64,000 nt of DNA from Bacteroidales bacterium (GCA_024398105.1 JAKSJP010000002.1:62001-126000), one strand, 5' to 3'; shown: positions 45,501 to 54,022, counted from the first letter of the stretch. The notes: generated by a model not told the origin, from the letters alone. A program made the numbers and translations.

Positions 45501-45739
45501 TCTGCAGGGACCTGGAGAGAGAACTTACCGTCGATGTCGGTAGTTGTTCCAGTAGTTGTACCAGGGACGATGACACCCACGCCGATAGCCGGCTCACCGA
45601 ACTCGTCGAGTACGGTACCTGTAACGGTCACCTTGTCCTGCTGCATTGCCTCGAAAGCAGCTGCATCAGCTGTGAAGCTTGCCATAGGGGCAGCTGCAAG
45701 CAATGCGCATACGAGTGATTTTGCAATTATATTTTTCAT
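42542..45739 (-). CDS. SusC-like TonB-dependent outer-membrane transporter
   Basis: A 1065-residue SusC/RagA-type receptor. Signal peptide, a carboxypeptidase-regulatory-like domain (about 38-115), the plug with IVVVGYGSQKKVDLTGSV (about 118-135), then the barrel ending in LGAKLSF. It takes up the oligosaccharide captured by the neighbouring SusD-like and surface glycan-binding proteins. It lies 18 bases after the surface glycan-binding gene, an unusual upstream neighbour for a susC. Confidence 0.95.
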   Translation of the reverse strand: MKNIIAKSLVCALLAAAPMASFTADAAAFEAMQQDKVTVTGTVLDEFGEPAIGVGVIVPGTTTGTTTDIDGKFSLQVPADATIQISSIGFEVVEIAVNGRTDLGVINLTPESTLLDQIVVVGYGSQKKVDLTGSVSIVDADQMKKISNSNISTMLEGKVAGVQITSDGQPGANPAVRIRGLGSFGDTSPLYVIDGVPMGTSIRDFSPNDIETIQVLKDASAAAIYGSRAANGVIIITTKSGKKNQGMRVDYSGYAGIDKIKSGVYDVMDSAQYGEHIRQAYGNSNMDAPSGYIVGSENYIDPKQVNTNWYDEMFKIGVRQNHNVNLSGGGDASTYNVALDYFSQRGTLEGAGPNYDRFTARVNNTMDVKFIKLRTGVTYSHSKQDNMGLSNANEYVQGLYGQQYPVMASALLMPPTVKAYDESTWCLDGILGAASAYSYDSYGYGTYLDYVHGDLRMTNPLLTNNLLERNNVVDRIVATGSANVDLFGMFGKSVENHSLSYNLNVSYSRTFAKDFTFIPAFIQSTTNYLSKTNETLSEGYRTYTDGLVENYLTYDGKVGNHHINAVVGQTFEREYYHNLTGTGINMPEPYYLQVGNGETRNAGSYESEHVLASYIGRLNYDYDSRYLLQATVRRDGSSRLSSDDRWDWFPSFSAGWRIDKENFFKVDPHTVSLLKLRASYGILGNENIGEYQYMDTMARGDYSYSFGGNKVTGSAVSNYVNTAIRWEKKKTLDVGVDYAMFGGKLEINADYYRSVSEDLLYSVAVPAEAGATNGSVTMNAATMVNSGFELSAGFHNYDNELKYDITGNLTIPQNKVTSLGVSGEGRTDGFCRTVVGQEVGRFYGYVFDGIFQSQDEIDNNFNKEGKFVNQNGAQPGDVRYIDVNGDGQITDSDQDFLASGMPKVNFGLGFRLEYKNFDINVSTFGAAGFKVLDYVDMALRGSYGLANKSTELMGAWTPENHSTTTPRVAYASTGSISNDLFSARFLQNGAYWKISNVEIGYNFKDDWFKGLISGVRVYLTAQNLYTLTAYKGYNIDFAGGTFTPGYNYCSYPTPMTFMLGAKLSF

Positions 45740-45757
45740 GATATTGATGCCTTTATA

Positions 45758-47443
45758 TTATTCGTAGAGTACAAGGTAAGACTCCTCTGTCACGAGTGCC
45801 ATCTGGAGATCGTCACTGTTTACTGTCATCACATAGCTCTGGAAATGCTCCTCGCCATCTGCATACTTCACGTCGTATCTGACAGCAGCGGTACCGTCTC
45901 CGTTGTTGGTCACGGTGATGTCGACCATAGACATGTTGAGGCTGCTCTTGAAGGAATCCCAGTTCCAGTTTGACTCAGCCTGTGCAGCGTCATATCCGCC
46001 GCCCCAGCCGAAGTGGTCCATACGTACTACGCCATACTCCTCGAGAGCAGCATTGCGGAGAATTGTACATGGGCTGTGGTAATTCTCGAGATTGTCAGAG
46101 TAAAGCATCATCTTAAGGGTCTTGCTCTCGCCTGCTGCGATGACATAGTCCTCTGAGAATGTGCTCCACCAGCCGTTTGTGAAGTCAGGGCTTCCTACAG
46201 CTGATGTACCCTTGATGACCTCGACCTCGCAAGTGGTCTCGATAGTAGAGGTTGAACCCTGGTAAGAGATCTTTACGGTCTGGTTTCCAGCCTCTGCAGG
46301 AACTTCACCGAACACGAGGTTCTCGTTGCTGATGACACCCTCTGAGCCGTCTGCGTAGGTTGCAGTCACCTCGACGCCCTCCGCATTGAAGCGTACCGGA
46401 GCGTCATATACATAGTATGTAGTATAAGAAGGAGCCTTTGACACCTCAAGTGCAGTAACTGCATTTACCACCTCAAGTGTATAGTAGCCATTGACAGGCT
46501 TGCATGAATTGCCCTGCTTTGTGACAGCGTATGAATATACGATTGTCTTCACTCCGACCGTAGTGAGGTCTGGTACTGTGAATGTCACAGCATCGATGTC
46601 GACCTGAGCGCTTGTACCGTCCTCATAAGTGACTGTAGCGACTGCGTTGCCGATAGCGTCCTCATCACCGATCTCAAGAAGGGTAGGATATCCTGTGACT
46701 ACGATTCCGGTAGGATTCTGGTCAGGAATCTCCTCGATCTTGGTAGGAATGAGATATGCCTTCTTCATCTCGAACCAGCTCGCGTCAGTGGTGATGTTGA
46801 TGAAGAATGGAGAAGCAGAGAAGCCTTCCTGCTGGTAGGTCTCGGTGATCTTGAAGTCATAGCCTTCTTTCTCAGCGACTGCTGTCATGACAACGAGACC
46901 CTGGGTTGAATGGTCAACCTCCACGGTCACGTACGCGTTATCCATAAAGTTGTCCTTGAAGTCATCCCAGTCTGCGAGCTTGCCCTCCTCGAAATAGTCG
47001 ATAGAGAGGACACCTGGCCATGAGAATGCGTAGCCGTCTGCTCTTACCACGAAGTATTCCTGGTATGAGCTGTCGTCGTCTGTACCGTTACCTGCGACGT
47101 TTGTACATACTACGTTCCAGTTGTTCCAGTTCGAACCCTTGGAACTGTGATTGACGAACTCGAAGTGAAGAAGCTTTCCTGTCGGGACTTCGAAATGCTG
47201 AGAATGGTCAGCCCACCAGCCTGAAGAGAAATCTTCTGATCCGACGATTGCCTTTGTGATGTCGACGACGGTTGTGTCGCCATGGCTCTGAGCATTCTTC
47301 TCTGCTGCTATCGCATCGATCCTTTCCTGGAGATCTGCAGGTGCATTGACCTGGAACATATCTATCTCAGAACATCCGATAAATGCCGACGCCGCAAAAA
47401 AGAGTGCAGAGAATGCACCAAGCACCTTTGTAGACGTTTTCAT
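45758..47443 (-). CDS. Putative surface glycan-binding lipoprotein with duplicated module
   Basis: A 561-residue lipoprotein (lipobox FIGC, Cys24) with no enzyme motif. It contains two related modules of 150-170 residues. One starts near residue 67 with VGSEDFSSGWW, the other near 416 with VGSPDFTNGWW; both continue into a SNWN(N/D)W segment. They are separated by two bacterial Ig-like domains (about 245-330 and 335-412). Trp- and Asn-rich modules fit carbohydrate binding. In most Sus-type loci such a protein follows susD; here it precedes susC. It is the first gene of the operon and has its own TATCTTTG promoter. Confidence 0.75.
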   Translation of the reverse strand: MKTSTKVLGAFSALFFAASAFIGCSEIDMFQVNAPADLQERIDAIAAEKNAQSHGDTTVVDITKAIVGSEDFSSGWWADHSQHFEVPTGKLLHFEFVNHSSKGSNWNNWNVVCTNVAGNGTDDDSSYQEYFVVRADGYAFSWPGVLSIDYFEEGKLADWDDFKDNFMDNAYVTVEVDHSTQGLVVMTAVAEKEGYDFKITETYQQEGFSASPFFINITTDASWFEMKKAYLIPTKIEEIPDQNPTGIVVTGYPTLLEIGDEDAIGNAVATVTYEDGTSAQVDIDAVTFTVPDLTTVGVKTIVYSYAVTKQGNSCKPVNGYYTLEVVNAVTALEVSKAPSYTTYYVYDAPVRFNAEGVEVTATYADGSEGVISNENLVFGEVPAEAGNQTVKISYQGSTSTIETTCEVEVIKGTSAVGSPDFTNGWWSTFSEDYVIAAGESKTLKMMLYSDNLENYHSPCTILRNAALEEYGVVRMDHFGWGGGYDAAQAESNWNWDSFKSSLNMSMVDITVTNNGDGTAAVRYDVKYADGEEHFQSYVMTVNSDDLQMALVTEESYLVLYE

Positions 47444-47500
47444 TTTGTGATTGAGTTAATATTGGTTAAAAGTGTTGTCTTGTGTGTACTTTTTTCAGTG

Positions 47501-47511
47501 GTTACAGTAAC
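47501..47511. promoter_or_regulatory. Palindrome near the transcription start of the glycan operon
   Basis: GTTAC-A-GTAAC is a perfect 11-bp inverted repeat lying 8 bases downstream of the -7 box on the minus strand, about where transcription starts. It is a candidate operator, for example for the regulator encoded upstream, but this is only positional. Confidence 0.3.
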
Positions 47512-47518
47512 ACAGATG

Positions 47519-47526
47519 CAAAGATA
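47519..47526 (-). promoter_or_regulatory. -7 promoter box of the SGBP-SusC-SusD-GH43 operon
   Basis: The minus strand reads TATCTTTG. The leader to the start codon at 47443 is about 70 bases. The 131-bp gap between regulator and operon holds this box and the GTTAC palindrome, nothing else recognised. Confidence 0.7.
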
Positions 47527-47574
47527 TGTACGAAAAACGCCTGTCGCAGTTTGATTTTAGACCTATTGGGTGGA

Positions 47575-50550
47575 TTATTGTGCACCGATTTTCCCGAAGG
47601 AGCTTGGAGTCATGCCGACTTCCTTCAGGAAACACCTCGCGAAATACTTCGGATCATTGAACCCGGCCTCATATGCGATTTCCGAGATAGTCTTGTCGCC
47701 ATGGTTGTTCATCAGCATCTCCTTCGCGATCGAAAGCCTGTAGTTTCGGATGAACTGACCGATGGACTGACCGAGGCTTTCCTGCATCTTCTTGTTCAGA
47801 AGAGTCTTGCTCATGCCGATTTCCTCGCAGAAAGTCGGAACGTCGAATTCCGGATCCTTATAATGCTCACGCACCACATCGATAGCCTTCTTGGCAAACT
47901 TGTCCTCTGCCGCATGGCTTTCCTGAAGCATCCTGTGTGCCGCCAGTTCCTCATTCTGGCGAAGAAGGACCATGTTCTGACGGGACAGTTCCTCCGCCTT
48001 TTGCTCCACGAGCTTTTTCTGAGTCTTGATCTCCGCCGTCCTTTCCTCTACGATCCGCTCAAGTTTCTCTTTCTGACGGAGGAGATTCCTCAGCCTGAGA
48101 TCGTGGATCAGCATCAGGACTGCACTCACGACAAGAAGCAGTAACATATAGAACCACCATGAGTGGTAGAAATATGGTCTGACCCTCAGCGGAAGAGAAA
48201 GCAGACCCTCATCGGTTCCCTCACAGTCGACCGCCCTGACTTTAAGGACATAATGTCCTTTCCTGAGAGAATTGAATGCTACGAAATTCCTCTTTTCAGG
48301 AATGTCCGTCCATTCCTTGTCCTGTCCCTCGAGCAGGTAGCTGTAACGCACGGAAGAGTTCCCCTTGAGAGAAAGGTCGGAGAAACTGATCGTAACGGAC
48401 TTGTCCCTCTCGTGAAGGTCAAGCCTTGTAAGATATGGATTATTGTCCCTCCTGCTACCTACCATGATCTCTGTGATGACCGGCCTTGGAGCCGCTGCGG
48501 AAAGCATATTCGTCGTCGGATCGATCACGCTGAGGCCTCCCGTACTGCCGAAATAGAGCAGGCCGTCCCGTCCTCTGAGCCCGGCATTCCAATAGAACTG
48601 GTTTGACACAAGTCCGTCCGCCTCCTTATAGGTAGTGAACATTCCGGTAGCAGGATTGAAGCGAGAAAGGCCGTTCTCAGTCGAGATCCACAGATTGCCT
48701 GACTGGTCCTCGAGAATATATTTCACAGAATCATTGGCAAGTCCGTCTGACGTGCTGTAGTTCACGAAACTCATCGCTCTCCCTTCCTCGACAAGCTTGT
48801 AGAAACCGTTTCCTGTACTTCCTACCCATATGGTCCCATCCTCGCCCTGTGCAATACAAGAGACCTTCTCCAGAGTACCTGACGCAGGATCGTCCAGCTT
48901 ATTGCGCATATGTTTCACCGGAAAGACCTTCTTACCTGACACGACCGAGCTCTGTTTCAGGTCATAGACCTGCAATCCGGTCTGTCCTCCTATCCAGAGC
49001 CGTCCCCGCCTGTCAATCAGCGAGCCTATACATCCGAAGGACTGGTCATAGTCTGAATGATACGATTCCCCGGTATCGGGGTCAAAGTAAAACACACCTC
49101 CATTGCAGCCTACCCACATCAGATTGTTGTACGGGTCATATTCCATCGCTCCAATGAAGCTCAGATCCTCACCGGTCTCGCTGCAGGTCCTTATGTTCAT
49201 GGCAACACGCATCGGGTCTTTCCCGTCAAGGACGTCGATTCCACCGCCCCAGCTTCCTACCCACATACGTCCCTGACCGTCACTGCAGAATTCACTGACA
49301 GAATTGTGGCTCAGGCCTCCGTCTGCGACCGTGAAACGTCTGAAGCCTGACCAAGCGTCTGACAGACAACTGATTCCACTTTCTACAGTTCCTACCCAGA
49401 TACAGCCCTGAGCATCCTGATAGACAGCATTCACATTGTTTGGAGCGATCGAGCCCGGGACATTCCTCTGATGGACATAATTGTTGATGTCCAGCTGCTT
49501 CGGCCGGATCTGAATGATGCCTGCATTCTCGCTGCCTATCCATATATTCCTGCCATGGACTTCCATGCAGTTGATGAAATTACTGTTAAGAAGGCTCGGC
49601 GAGCCAGGGGTATAGATGATCCTCTCGAAGTCATCCTCAATCGGATTATAGACATTCAGACCAAGCAACGACGCCACAAGAATCTGATTATCAGATGTCA
49701 GCGCGATACATGTAAGATAATTCTGCGAAAGCGACGCAGGATCCCCGTCGTCGTGCATATAATGCTTGCCTACTCTGCCAGTGACATCATAGCGGTACAC
49801 GCCTGCCGAAGTTGATATCCATACCTCATTGTCCTTTATCACGAAATCCGAGATATATGTACTCCTTCCACAATCAAGATTCTCAAGTATCCTCTTCGCC
49901 CCGACCGTGCCATCCTGAGCGGCACTCAACCTGAAGACCTGGCCATGGATTCCGATCCATACGCTTCCGTTTCTCTCGACGTCCTTTACCGTGACCGAAT
50001 TTGAGAGTATCCTCTCATCCCTATATATATTACACGAAAGGACATCACCGACCTCGTCAAAGGCGATCCTGACCACATTCTCACCGATGACGGCCCAGAT
50101 ACAGCCGTCAGTTGACCTGGTGAGATATGACACATTTGCCGTCACGAGGTCCTGCGGGACCTTGTCCAGAATATCGCAGTTTGAGAAATCCTGAATACTG
50201 ATGACATCCAGGCCGCCTTCAGAGCCGACCCAGATGCGCCTGAATGCATCTTCCTCAATATTATGCACGAAATTATTCCTGATCCTTGGCTGCCTGTTCG
50301 TCGAGATAGTGACAAAGCCATAGCCATCATACCTGCAGAGACCTCCTCCGGCCGTCGCCGCCCAGAGGAAGCCGGCATCATCAATGAGGATGTCATCGAC
50401 ATAACTGTTCGGCAGTCCATCTTCCGGAGTGATGAACCTTGCAAGTCGTCCTGATCCAAAGTCCTGCGCGTCGCAGACATTGCAGAGCACGCTGAATGTC
50501 AGGCTAAGGAGTGTAATAAGTGTGGTTATTTTCGATATCGTGGTTTTCAT
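47575..50550 (-). CDS. Membrane-spanning AraC-type regulator with HTCS-like sensor but no kinase
   Basis: A 991-residue protein. After a signal peptide (about 1-29) come repeats typical of two-component-regulator propellers (about 35-690, with many WVGS/WIGS units) and a Y_Y_Y domain (about 700-780). One membrane helix lies at about 797-818, a coiled coil at about 825-875 and an AraC helix-turn-helix domain at the C-terminus (about 885-985). Hybrid two-component systems of Bacteroidota have the same ends, but with histidine-kinase, ATPase and receiver domains between. Here only some 65 residues separate membrane and HTH, so these are absent. It lies directly upstream of, and probably controls, the glycan operon. 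The ATG at 50550 begins the signal peptide. Confidence 0.85.
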   Translation of the reverse strand: MKTTISKITTLITLLSLTFSVLCNVCDAQDFGSGRLARFITPEDGLPNSYVDDILIDDAGFLWAATAGGGLCRYDGYGFVTISTNRQPRIRNNFVHNIEEDAFRRIWVGSEGGLDVISIQDFSNCDILDKVPQDLVTANVSYLTRSTDGCIWAVIGENVVRIAFDEVGDVLSCNIYRDERILSNSVTVKDVERNGSVWIGIHGQVFRLSAAQDGTVGAKRILENLDCGRSTYISDFVIKDNEVWISTSAGVYRYDVTGRVGKHYMHDDGDPASLSQNYLTCIALTSDNQILVASLLGLNVYNPIEDDFERIIYTPGSPSLLNSNFINCMEVHGRNIWIGSENAGIIQIRPKQLDINNYVHQRNVPGSIAPNNVNAVYQDAQGCIWVGTVESGISCLSDAWSGFRRFTVADGGLSHNSVSEFCSDGQGRMWVGSWGGGIDVLDGKDPMRVAMNIRTCSETGEDLSFIGAMEYDPYNNLMWVGCNGGVFYFDPDTGESYHSDYDQSFGCIGSLIDRRGRLWIGGQTGLQVYDLKQSSVVSGKKVFPVKHMRNKLDDPASGTLEKVSCIAQGEDGTIWVGSTGNGFYKLVEEGRAMSFVNYSTSDGLANDSVKYILEDQSGNLWISTENGLSRFNPATGMFTTYKEADGLVSNQFYWNAGLRGRDGLLYFGSTGGLSVIDPTTNMLSAAAPRPVITEIMVGSRRDNNPYLTRLDLHERDKSVTISFSDLSLKGNSSVRYSYLLEGQDKEWTDIPEKRNFVAFNSLRKGHYVLKVRAVDCEGTDEGLLSLPLRVRPYFYHSWWFYMLLLLVVSAVLMLIHDLRLRNLLRQKEKLERIVEERTAEIKTQKKLVEQKAEELSRQNMVLLRQNEELAAHRMLQESHAAEDKFAKKAIDVVREHYKDPEFDVPTFCEEIGMSKTLLNKKMQESLGQSIGQFIRNYRLSIAKEMLMNNHGDKTISEIAYEAGFNDPKYFARCFLKEVGMTPSSFGKIGAQ

Positions 50551-50567
50551 TTGTCCACCTTTTGCTA

Positions 50568-50575
50568 CAAAGTTA
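50568..50575 (-). promoter_or_regulatory. -7 promoter box of the regulator gene
   Basis: The minus strand reads TAACTTTG, 17 bp before the start codon at 50550. An AAAGGTGG ribosome-binding sequence lies between. Confidence 0.65.
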
Positions 50576-50590
50576 GACATAAGTAGCAAA

Positions 50591-50612
50591 AATCGAAGGA
50601 ATTCCTCCGATT
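50591..50612. promoter_or_regulatory. 22-bp imperfect palindrome upstream of the regulator
   Basis: Two 11-base arms, AATCGAAGGAA and TTCCTCCGATT, mirror each other with one mismatch. It is centred about 30 bp upstream of the regulator -7 box, a position suited to an operator. Confidence 0.4.
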
Positions 50613-50653
50613 CTCAAGAATCCCACCTGAAGCACCACGTTCCCCGTTTCATC

Positions 50654-50668
50654 GCCGAAATTCGGCGT
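50654..50668. promoter_or_regulatory. 15-bp perfect palindrome in the divergent intergenic region
   Basis: CGCCGAA-A-TTCGGCG lies 50 bp upstream of the DUF4249 promoter and some 80 bp upstream of the regulator promoter. It could bind a dimeric regulator acting on either gene. Confidence 0.35.
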
Positions 50669-50717
50669 TTCAACTAGAAAGGGCCTGAGACAGAAGGTTT
50701 GATGGGAAATTATTGCA

Positions 50718-50725
50718 TACCTTTG
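50718..50725 (+). promoter_or_regulatory. -7 promoter box of the DUF4249 gene
   Basis: TACCTTTG fits TAnnTTTG and lies 51 bp before the start codon. Confidence 0.6.
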
Positions 50726-50776
50726 CATTGTCCTAAAAAACTAACAATAATAAGCCTCTGACCGAGGTCTTGACTT

Positions 50777-51664
50777 ATGAAAAAAACTATTCTTCTTTTT
50801 ATTGCCGCATTGGCTTTCTGTGCATGCGAGCGTGATTTCGATGTAAAAGACCAGATGAGTGACGGAGTCGTCCGTATTTCCTTCGCACCGTCAAACGACC
50901 ATGACTCAACCTTCTTCTACGTACAGGCGACTTCTCCGGTAAAGAACGGCTATAAGGCTGCGAAGACCGCCGGTGAGAGCGTGAGTGCTACTGTCAATGG
51001 CCAGGCCATCACCCTTGAAAAGGCTCCTCAGAGAAGCAGCAAGGACGGCTGCCAGGCCTACTGGACCGACTATAAGTTCCGCAGCGGAGACGAGATCATG
51101 GTAGAAGCCTCCATCCCTGGAATCGAGCCTGTCTACTCTTCGACTACAGTTCCAGCCTCATTCCCTGAGGTAAGATGGGACTGCCGCGCAGAAGACGGAC
51201 AGATCTGCTTCGACATCGAGCACGGAGACACCCCGTCAGCATCCGGTTATTACGGAGTAGCTGTGATGGCACAGAGCAGCGATGGCTCGACATCTTATTG
51301 CACCCCTGAAGCAAGTGAGGGCCTGCACATTTTCCAGCCAGAGAGAATCAACGAGAACTGGCTGCAGGCAGAGTGCTGCAGCAAAGTCCTTGCCTGGAAA
51401 GACCTTCCAGGTAAGTCATCAAAGACTTGCAGACAGCTGATCAAGGTACTCAAGGCCGACGATGCCATCCGCTACAGGCTTATATTCTACAGCTTCGACG
51501 AAAACAGTTTCAATCACCTCAGGGCCCAGGAGAACATCCTCAACGACAAGTTCGCCATCCCTGGACTGGCACCAGTATCCTTCGCATTCACCAATGTCAG
51601 GAACGGAGCAGGTATCTGCGGTTCATATATCACCAGCGAAACCGACTGGTTCTTCATAAAATAA
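50777..51664 (+). CDS. DUF4249 family lipoprotein
   Basis: A 295-residue lipoprotein (lipobox ending at Cys17, FCACERDF) matching the DUF4249 pattern of proteins encoded next to TonB-dependent receptors in Bacteroidota. The body is beta-rich with Ig-like strands. The family probably forms the surface partner of the neighbouring transporter, comparable to SusD, but the ligand is unknown. Here it precedes the receptor gene and each gene has its own -7 box. Confidence 0.75.
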   Translation: MKKTILLFIAALAFCACERDFDVKDQMSDGVVRISFAPSNDHDSTFFYVQATSPVKNGYKAAKTAGESVSATVNGQAITLEKAPQRSSKDGCQAYWTDYKFRSGDEIMVEASIPGIEPVYSSTTVPASFPEVRWDCRAEDGQICFDIEHGDTPSASGYYGVAVMAQSSDGSTSYCTPEASEGLHIFQPERINENWLQAECCSKVLAWKDLPGKSSKTCRQLIKVLKADDAIRYRLIFYSFDENSFNHLRAQENILNDKFAIPGLAPVSFAFTNVRNGAGICGSYITSETDWFFIK

Positions 51665-51686
51665 GACCACAATAAGAAAAAAATGC

Positions 51687-51694
51687 TATATTTG
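51687..51694 (+). promoter_or_regulatory. -7 promoter box of the TonB-dependent receptor gene
   Basis: TATATTTG, 27 bp before the start codon at 51722 and 23 bp after the DUF4249 stop codon. Confidence 0.65.
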
Positions 51695-51721
51695 CGAGAC
51701 TGACTCTTGTATCTTGTAAAT

Positions 51722-53947
51722 ATGGCAAACAGACTACCGTCCACGGCAGCACTGCTATTGCTTGCTATCTTAATATCTTTCAGTAATGCGTATGCCCAGC
51801 CAGCGGCGTATGCAGAAGGTGACTATGACATTGTCCTCGACTCTCTCGACGCATCCAGGATCTCCACTGACAGACATAAGACAGCAGCCCGTTCCCAGAC
51901 CGGGCTTACAAGACTCGACTCCAGAAAGATCAACAACGGATTCGCACTTTTCAATTCCCCTGACGTCATAAAGACCATCCAGCGCCTTCCAGGAGTCGCA
52001 TCCGGGACTGAACTTCTTTCGGGGCTCTATGTCCATGGAGGCACCGGCAGCGACAACCTGTATCTCCTCGATGGAATGCCGCTATATTCGGCAAGCCACC
52101 TGATCGGCCTTTTCTCATCATTCAACCCGGACGTCATAGAGAACGTGGATTTCTACAAGAGCGGATTCCCTGCAAGATATGGAGGCAGGCTCTCGTCCGT
52201 CGTGGACGTCAGCACCAGGGAAGGCGGCATGTACGAGTGGCATGGAAACGTATCCATAGGTCTGATAGACGGCCGCTTCCAGATCGACGGTCCGATAGTC
52301 AAAGGCAGGACATCGGTCAATTTCGGGATGAGAAGAGCCTGGCAGAACCTGCTGACCACTCCGATACTGGCATTGCTCAACAAGAAGACGTTCAGTAAAA
52401 GCGGCGAGTCCGTGCGCGCACACTACGGCTTCTGGGACATGAACTTCAGCCTCACACAGAAGTTATCCGACAACGACAGATTGAAACTGAGCGCCTTCTC
52501 CGGCATGGACGACATGGACGGCGGATTCGAATTCCTTTACAGCGAATACGACAAGGAGACCAGGAAGACCACCTACTACGACGGTCGCATGCGCCAGAAG
52601 CTCGGTCTTGACCTCGGATGGGGTTCGACTACCGCAGGCCTGACCTGGGACCATGTCATCTCCGACCACGCGTCCGTCAAGACCCGTGCGTTCTACGCCC
52701 GCAGCGACAACAAGATCGGTCTGGAGATAGGCAAATGGTCATGGAAAAAGAAAGCCGAGGATCCTGACGACCTCAGCTGGGCGGCAGTCTTCCAGACGGA
52801 GGACAACGGATCCGTTGTCCAGGACTATTGCCTGAGGGCCGACTTCGACTGGATACTCTCCGGCAGCCATCACCTACGTTTCGGAGCGTCAGCGCAGCAC
52901 CATATCTATTCCCCAGTGAGAAGAGCCAAGGAATGGATGGAGAACAAAGACACTGAGAAACTAGACTATGACATCGACTCCGGTCATATCTACAAGGGAG
53001 AGGAGATAGACATCTATGTCGAGGACGAGATCCGGATAGGTAAGAGGATCACTGCGGCCCCTGGCATCAGATATTCGGCATTCCTTGTCGGCAGCAAGGC
53101 GTACCATTCTCCCGAGCCACGTCTGGCATTAAGATACGACATCCTGAGGAATCTGGCGTTCAAGATGTCCTATACACAGATGAGCCAGTATGTCCATATG
53201 GTCAAGACCCTCTTCATCGAGCTCCCTACCTCAAGCTGGCTGCCATGTACCGAAGAGATGAAGCCTATGCATTCAAGGCAGATTGCCGGAGGCCTCTATT
53301 CAAAGTTGCCAGGAGGTTTCCATTTTGAGATGGAGGGATTCTGGAAGACTATGGACAATCTCTACGAATACTCGGGCGGCTTCGCCCTCTACCCTCCTAT
53401 CGAGCAGTGGGAATCATCCTTCACAGCTGGCAAGGGACGTTCATACGGCACTGAGCTGGGCCTGGGATGGATGACAGACAGGACCGACATCAGCCTCGCC
53501 TATACTCTATCGTGGTCGCAGAGATACTTCCCGGAGCTGTACTATGACTGGTACTTCGACAAGAACGACTACCGCAACATGCTCAATATCAACGTCTCAC
53601 ATAAATTCGGAGATGCATTCGACATCTATTGCGGATGGACCTACCATACAGGAAGCCGAATCACTTTCGCCGAGCAGGCGATTGAGGGCTATGACGGCGA
53701 CATCTACACTGAGCCGAACAACCTCAGGATGCCCGCCTACCACAGGCTCGACATCGGCATGAACTTCAGACAGAGGACCAGAAGAGGCAACGAAAGCATC
53801 TGGAACCTGAGCATCTACAACGCCTACTGCAGGATCAATCCTATCTATGCCGAGATCAGGATAAACGAAGAGACAGGGGACCCCGTAGGAAAATCCTACG
53901 GAATAATCCCTGTCATTCCTACAATCAGCTATACTTTCAGGTTCTGA
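51722..53947 (+). CDS. TonB-dependent receptor (non-SusC type)
   Basis: A 741-residue outer-membrane receptor. The signal peptide ends near AYAQ at residue 26. The plug is recognisable from DVIKTIQRLPGV, LLSGLYVHGGTGSDNLYLLDG and PARYGGRLSSVVDV. A beta-barrel follows and ends YTFRF. It lacks the N-terminal carboxypeptidase-like domain of SusC proteins. Paired with a DUF4249 lipoprotein, it probably imports a small ligand such as a chelate, peptide or glycan fragment; the substrate cannot be told. ATG 51722 is preferred over a TTG at 51707. Confidence 0.9.
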   Translation: MANRLPSTAALLLLAILISFSNAYAQPAAYAEGDYDIVLDSLDASRISTDRHKTAARSQTGLTRLDSRKINNGFALFNSPDVIKTIQRLPGVASGTELLSGLYVHGGTGSDNLYLLDGMPLYSASHLIGLFSSFNPDVIENVDFYKSGFPARYGGRLSSVVDVSTREGGMYEWHGNVSIGLIDGRFQIDGPIVKGRTSVNFGMRRAWQNLLTTPILALLNKKTFSKSGESVRAHYGFWDMNFSLTQKLSDNDRLKLSAFSGMDDMDGGFEFLYSEYDKETRKTTYYDGRMRQKLGLDLGWGSTTAGLTWDHVISDHASVKTRAFYARSDNKIGLEIGKWSWKKKAEDPDDLSWAAVFQTEDNGSVVQDYCLRADFDWILSGSHHLRFGASAQHHIYSPVRRAKEWMENKDTEKLDYDIDSGHIYKGEEIDIYVEDEIRIGKRITAAPGIRYSAFLVGSKAYHSPEPRLALRYDILRNLAFKMSYTQMSQYVHMVKTLFIELPTSSWLPCTEEMKPMHSRQIAGGLYSKLPGGFHFEMEGFWKTMDNLYEYSGGFALYPPIEQWESSFTAGKGRSYGTELGLGWMTDRTDISLAYTLSWSQRYFPELYYDWYFDKNDYRNMLNINVSHKFGDAFDIYCGWTYHTGSRITFAEQAIEGYDGDIYTEPNNLRMPAYHRLDIGMNFRQRTRRGNESIWNLSIYNAYCRINPIYAEIRINEETGDPVGKSYGIIPVIPTISYTFRF

Positions 53948-53965
53948 GCAAAGATTGCTTCACAG

Positions 53966-53988
53966 AATCATCTCTGATTGATTTTTTG
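53966..53988 (+). terminator. Possible terminator after the TonB-dependent receptor gene
   Basis: AATCA-TCTC-TGATT forms a short stem, followed three bases on by six T. The stem is weak. Another small hairpin, AGCAA-AGA-TTGCT, overlaps the stop codon. Confidence 0.35.
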
Positions 53989-53990
53989 CT

Positions 53991-53998
53991 TATCTTTA
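53991..53998 (+). promoter_or_regulatory. Probable -7 promoter box of the YqeY-esterase gene
   Basis: TATCTTTA, one mismatch from the consensus, 24 bp before the ATG at 54023. Confidence 0.45.
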
Positions 53999-54022
53999 CA
54001 TATAACCAAAAAGTCAAAGACC

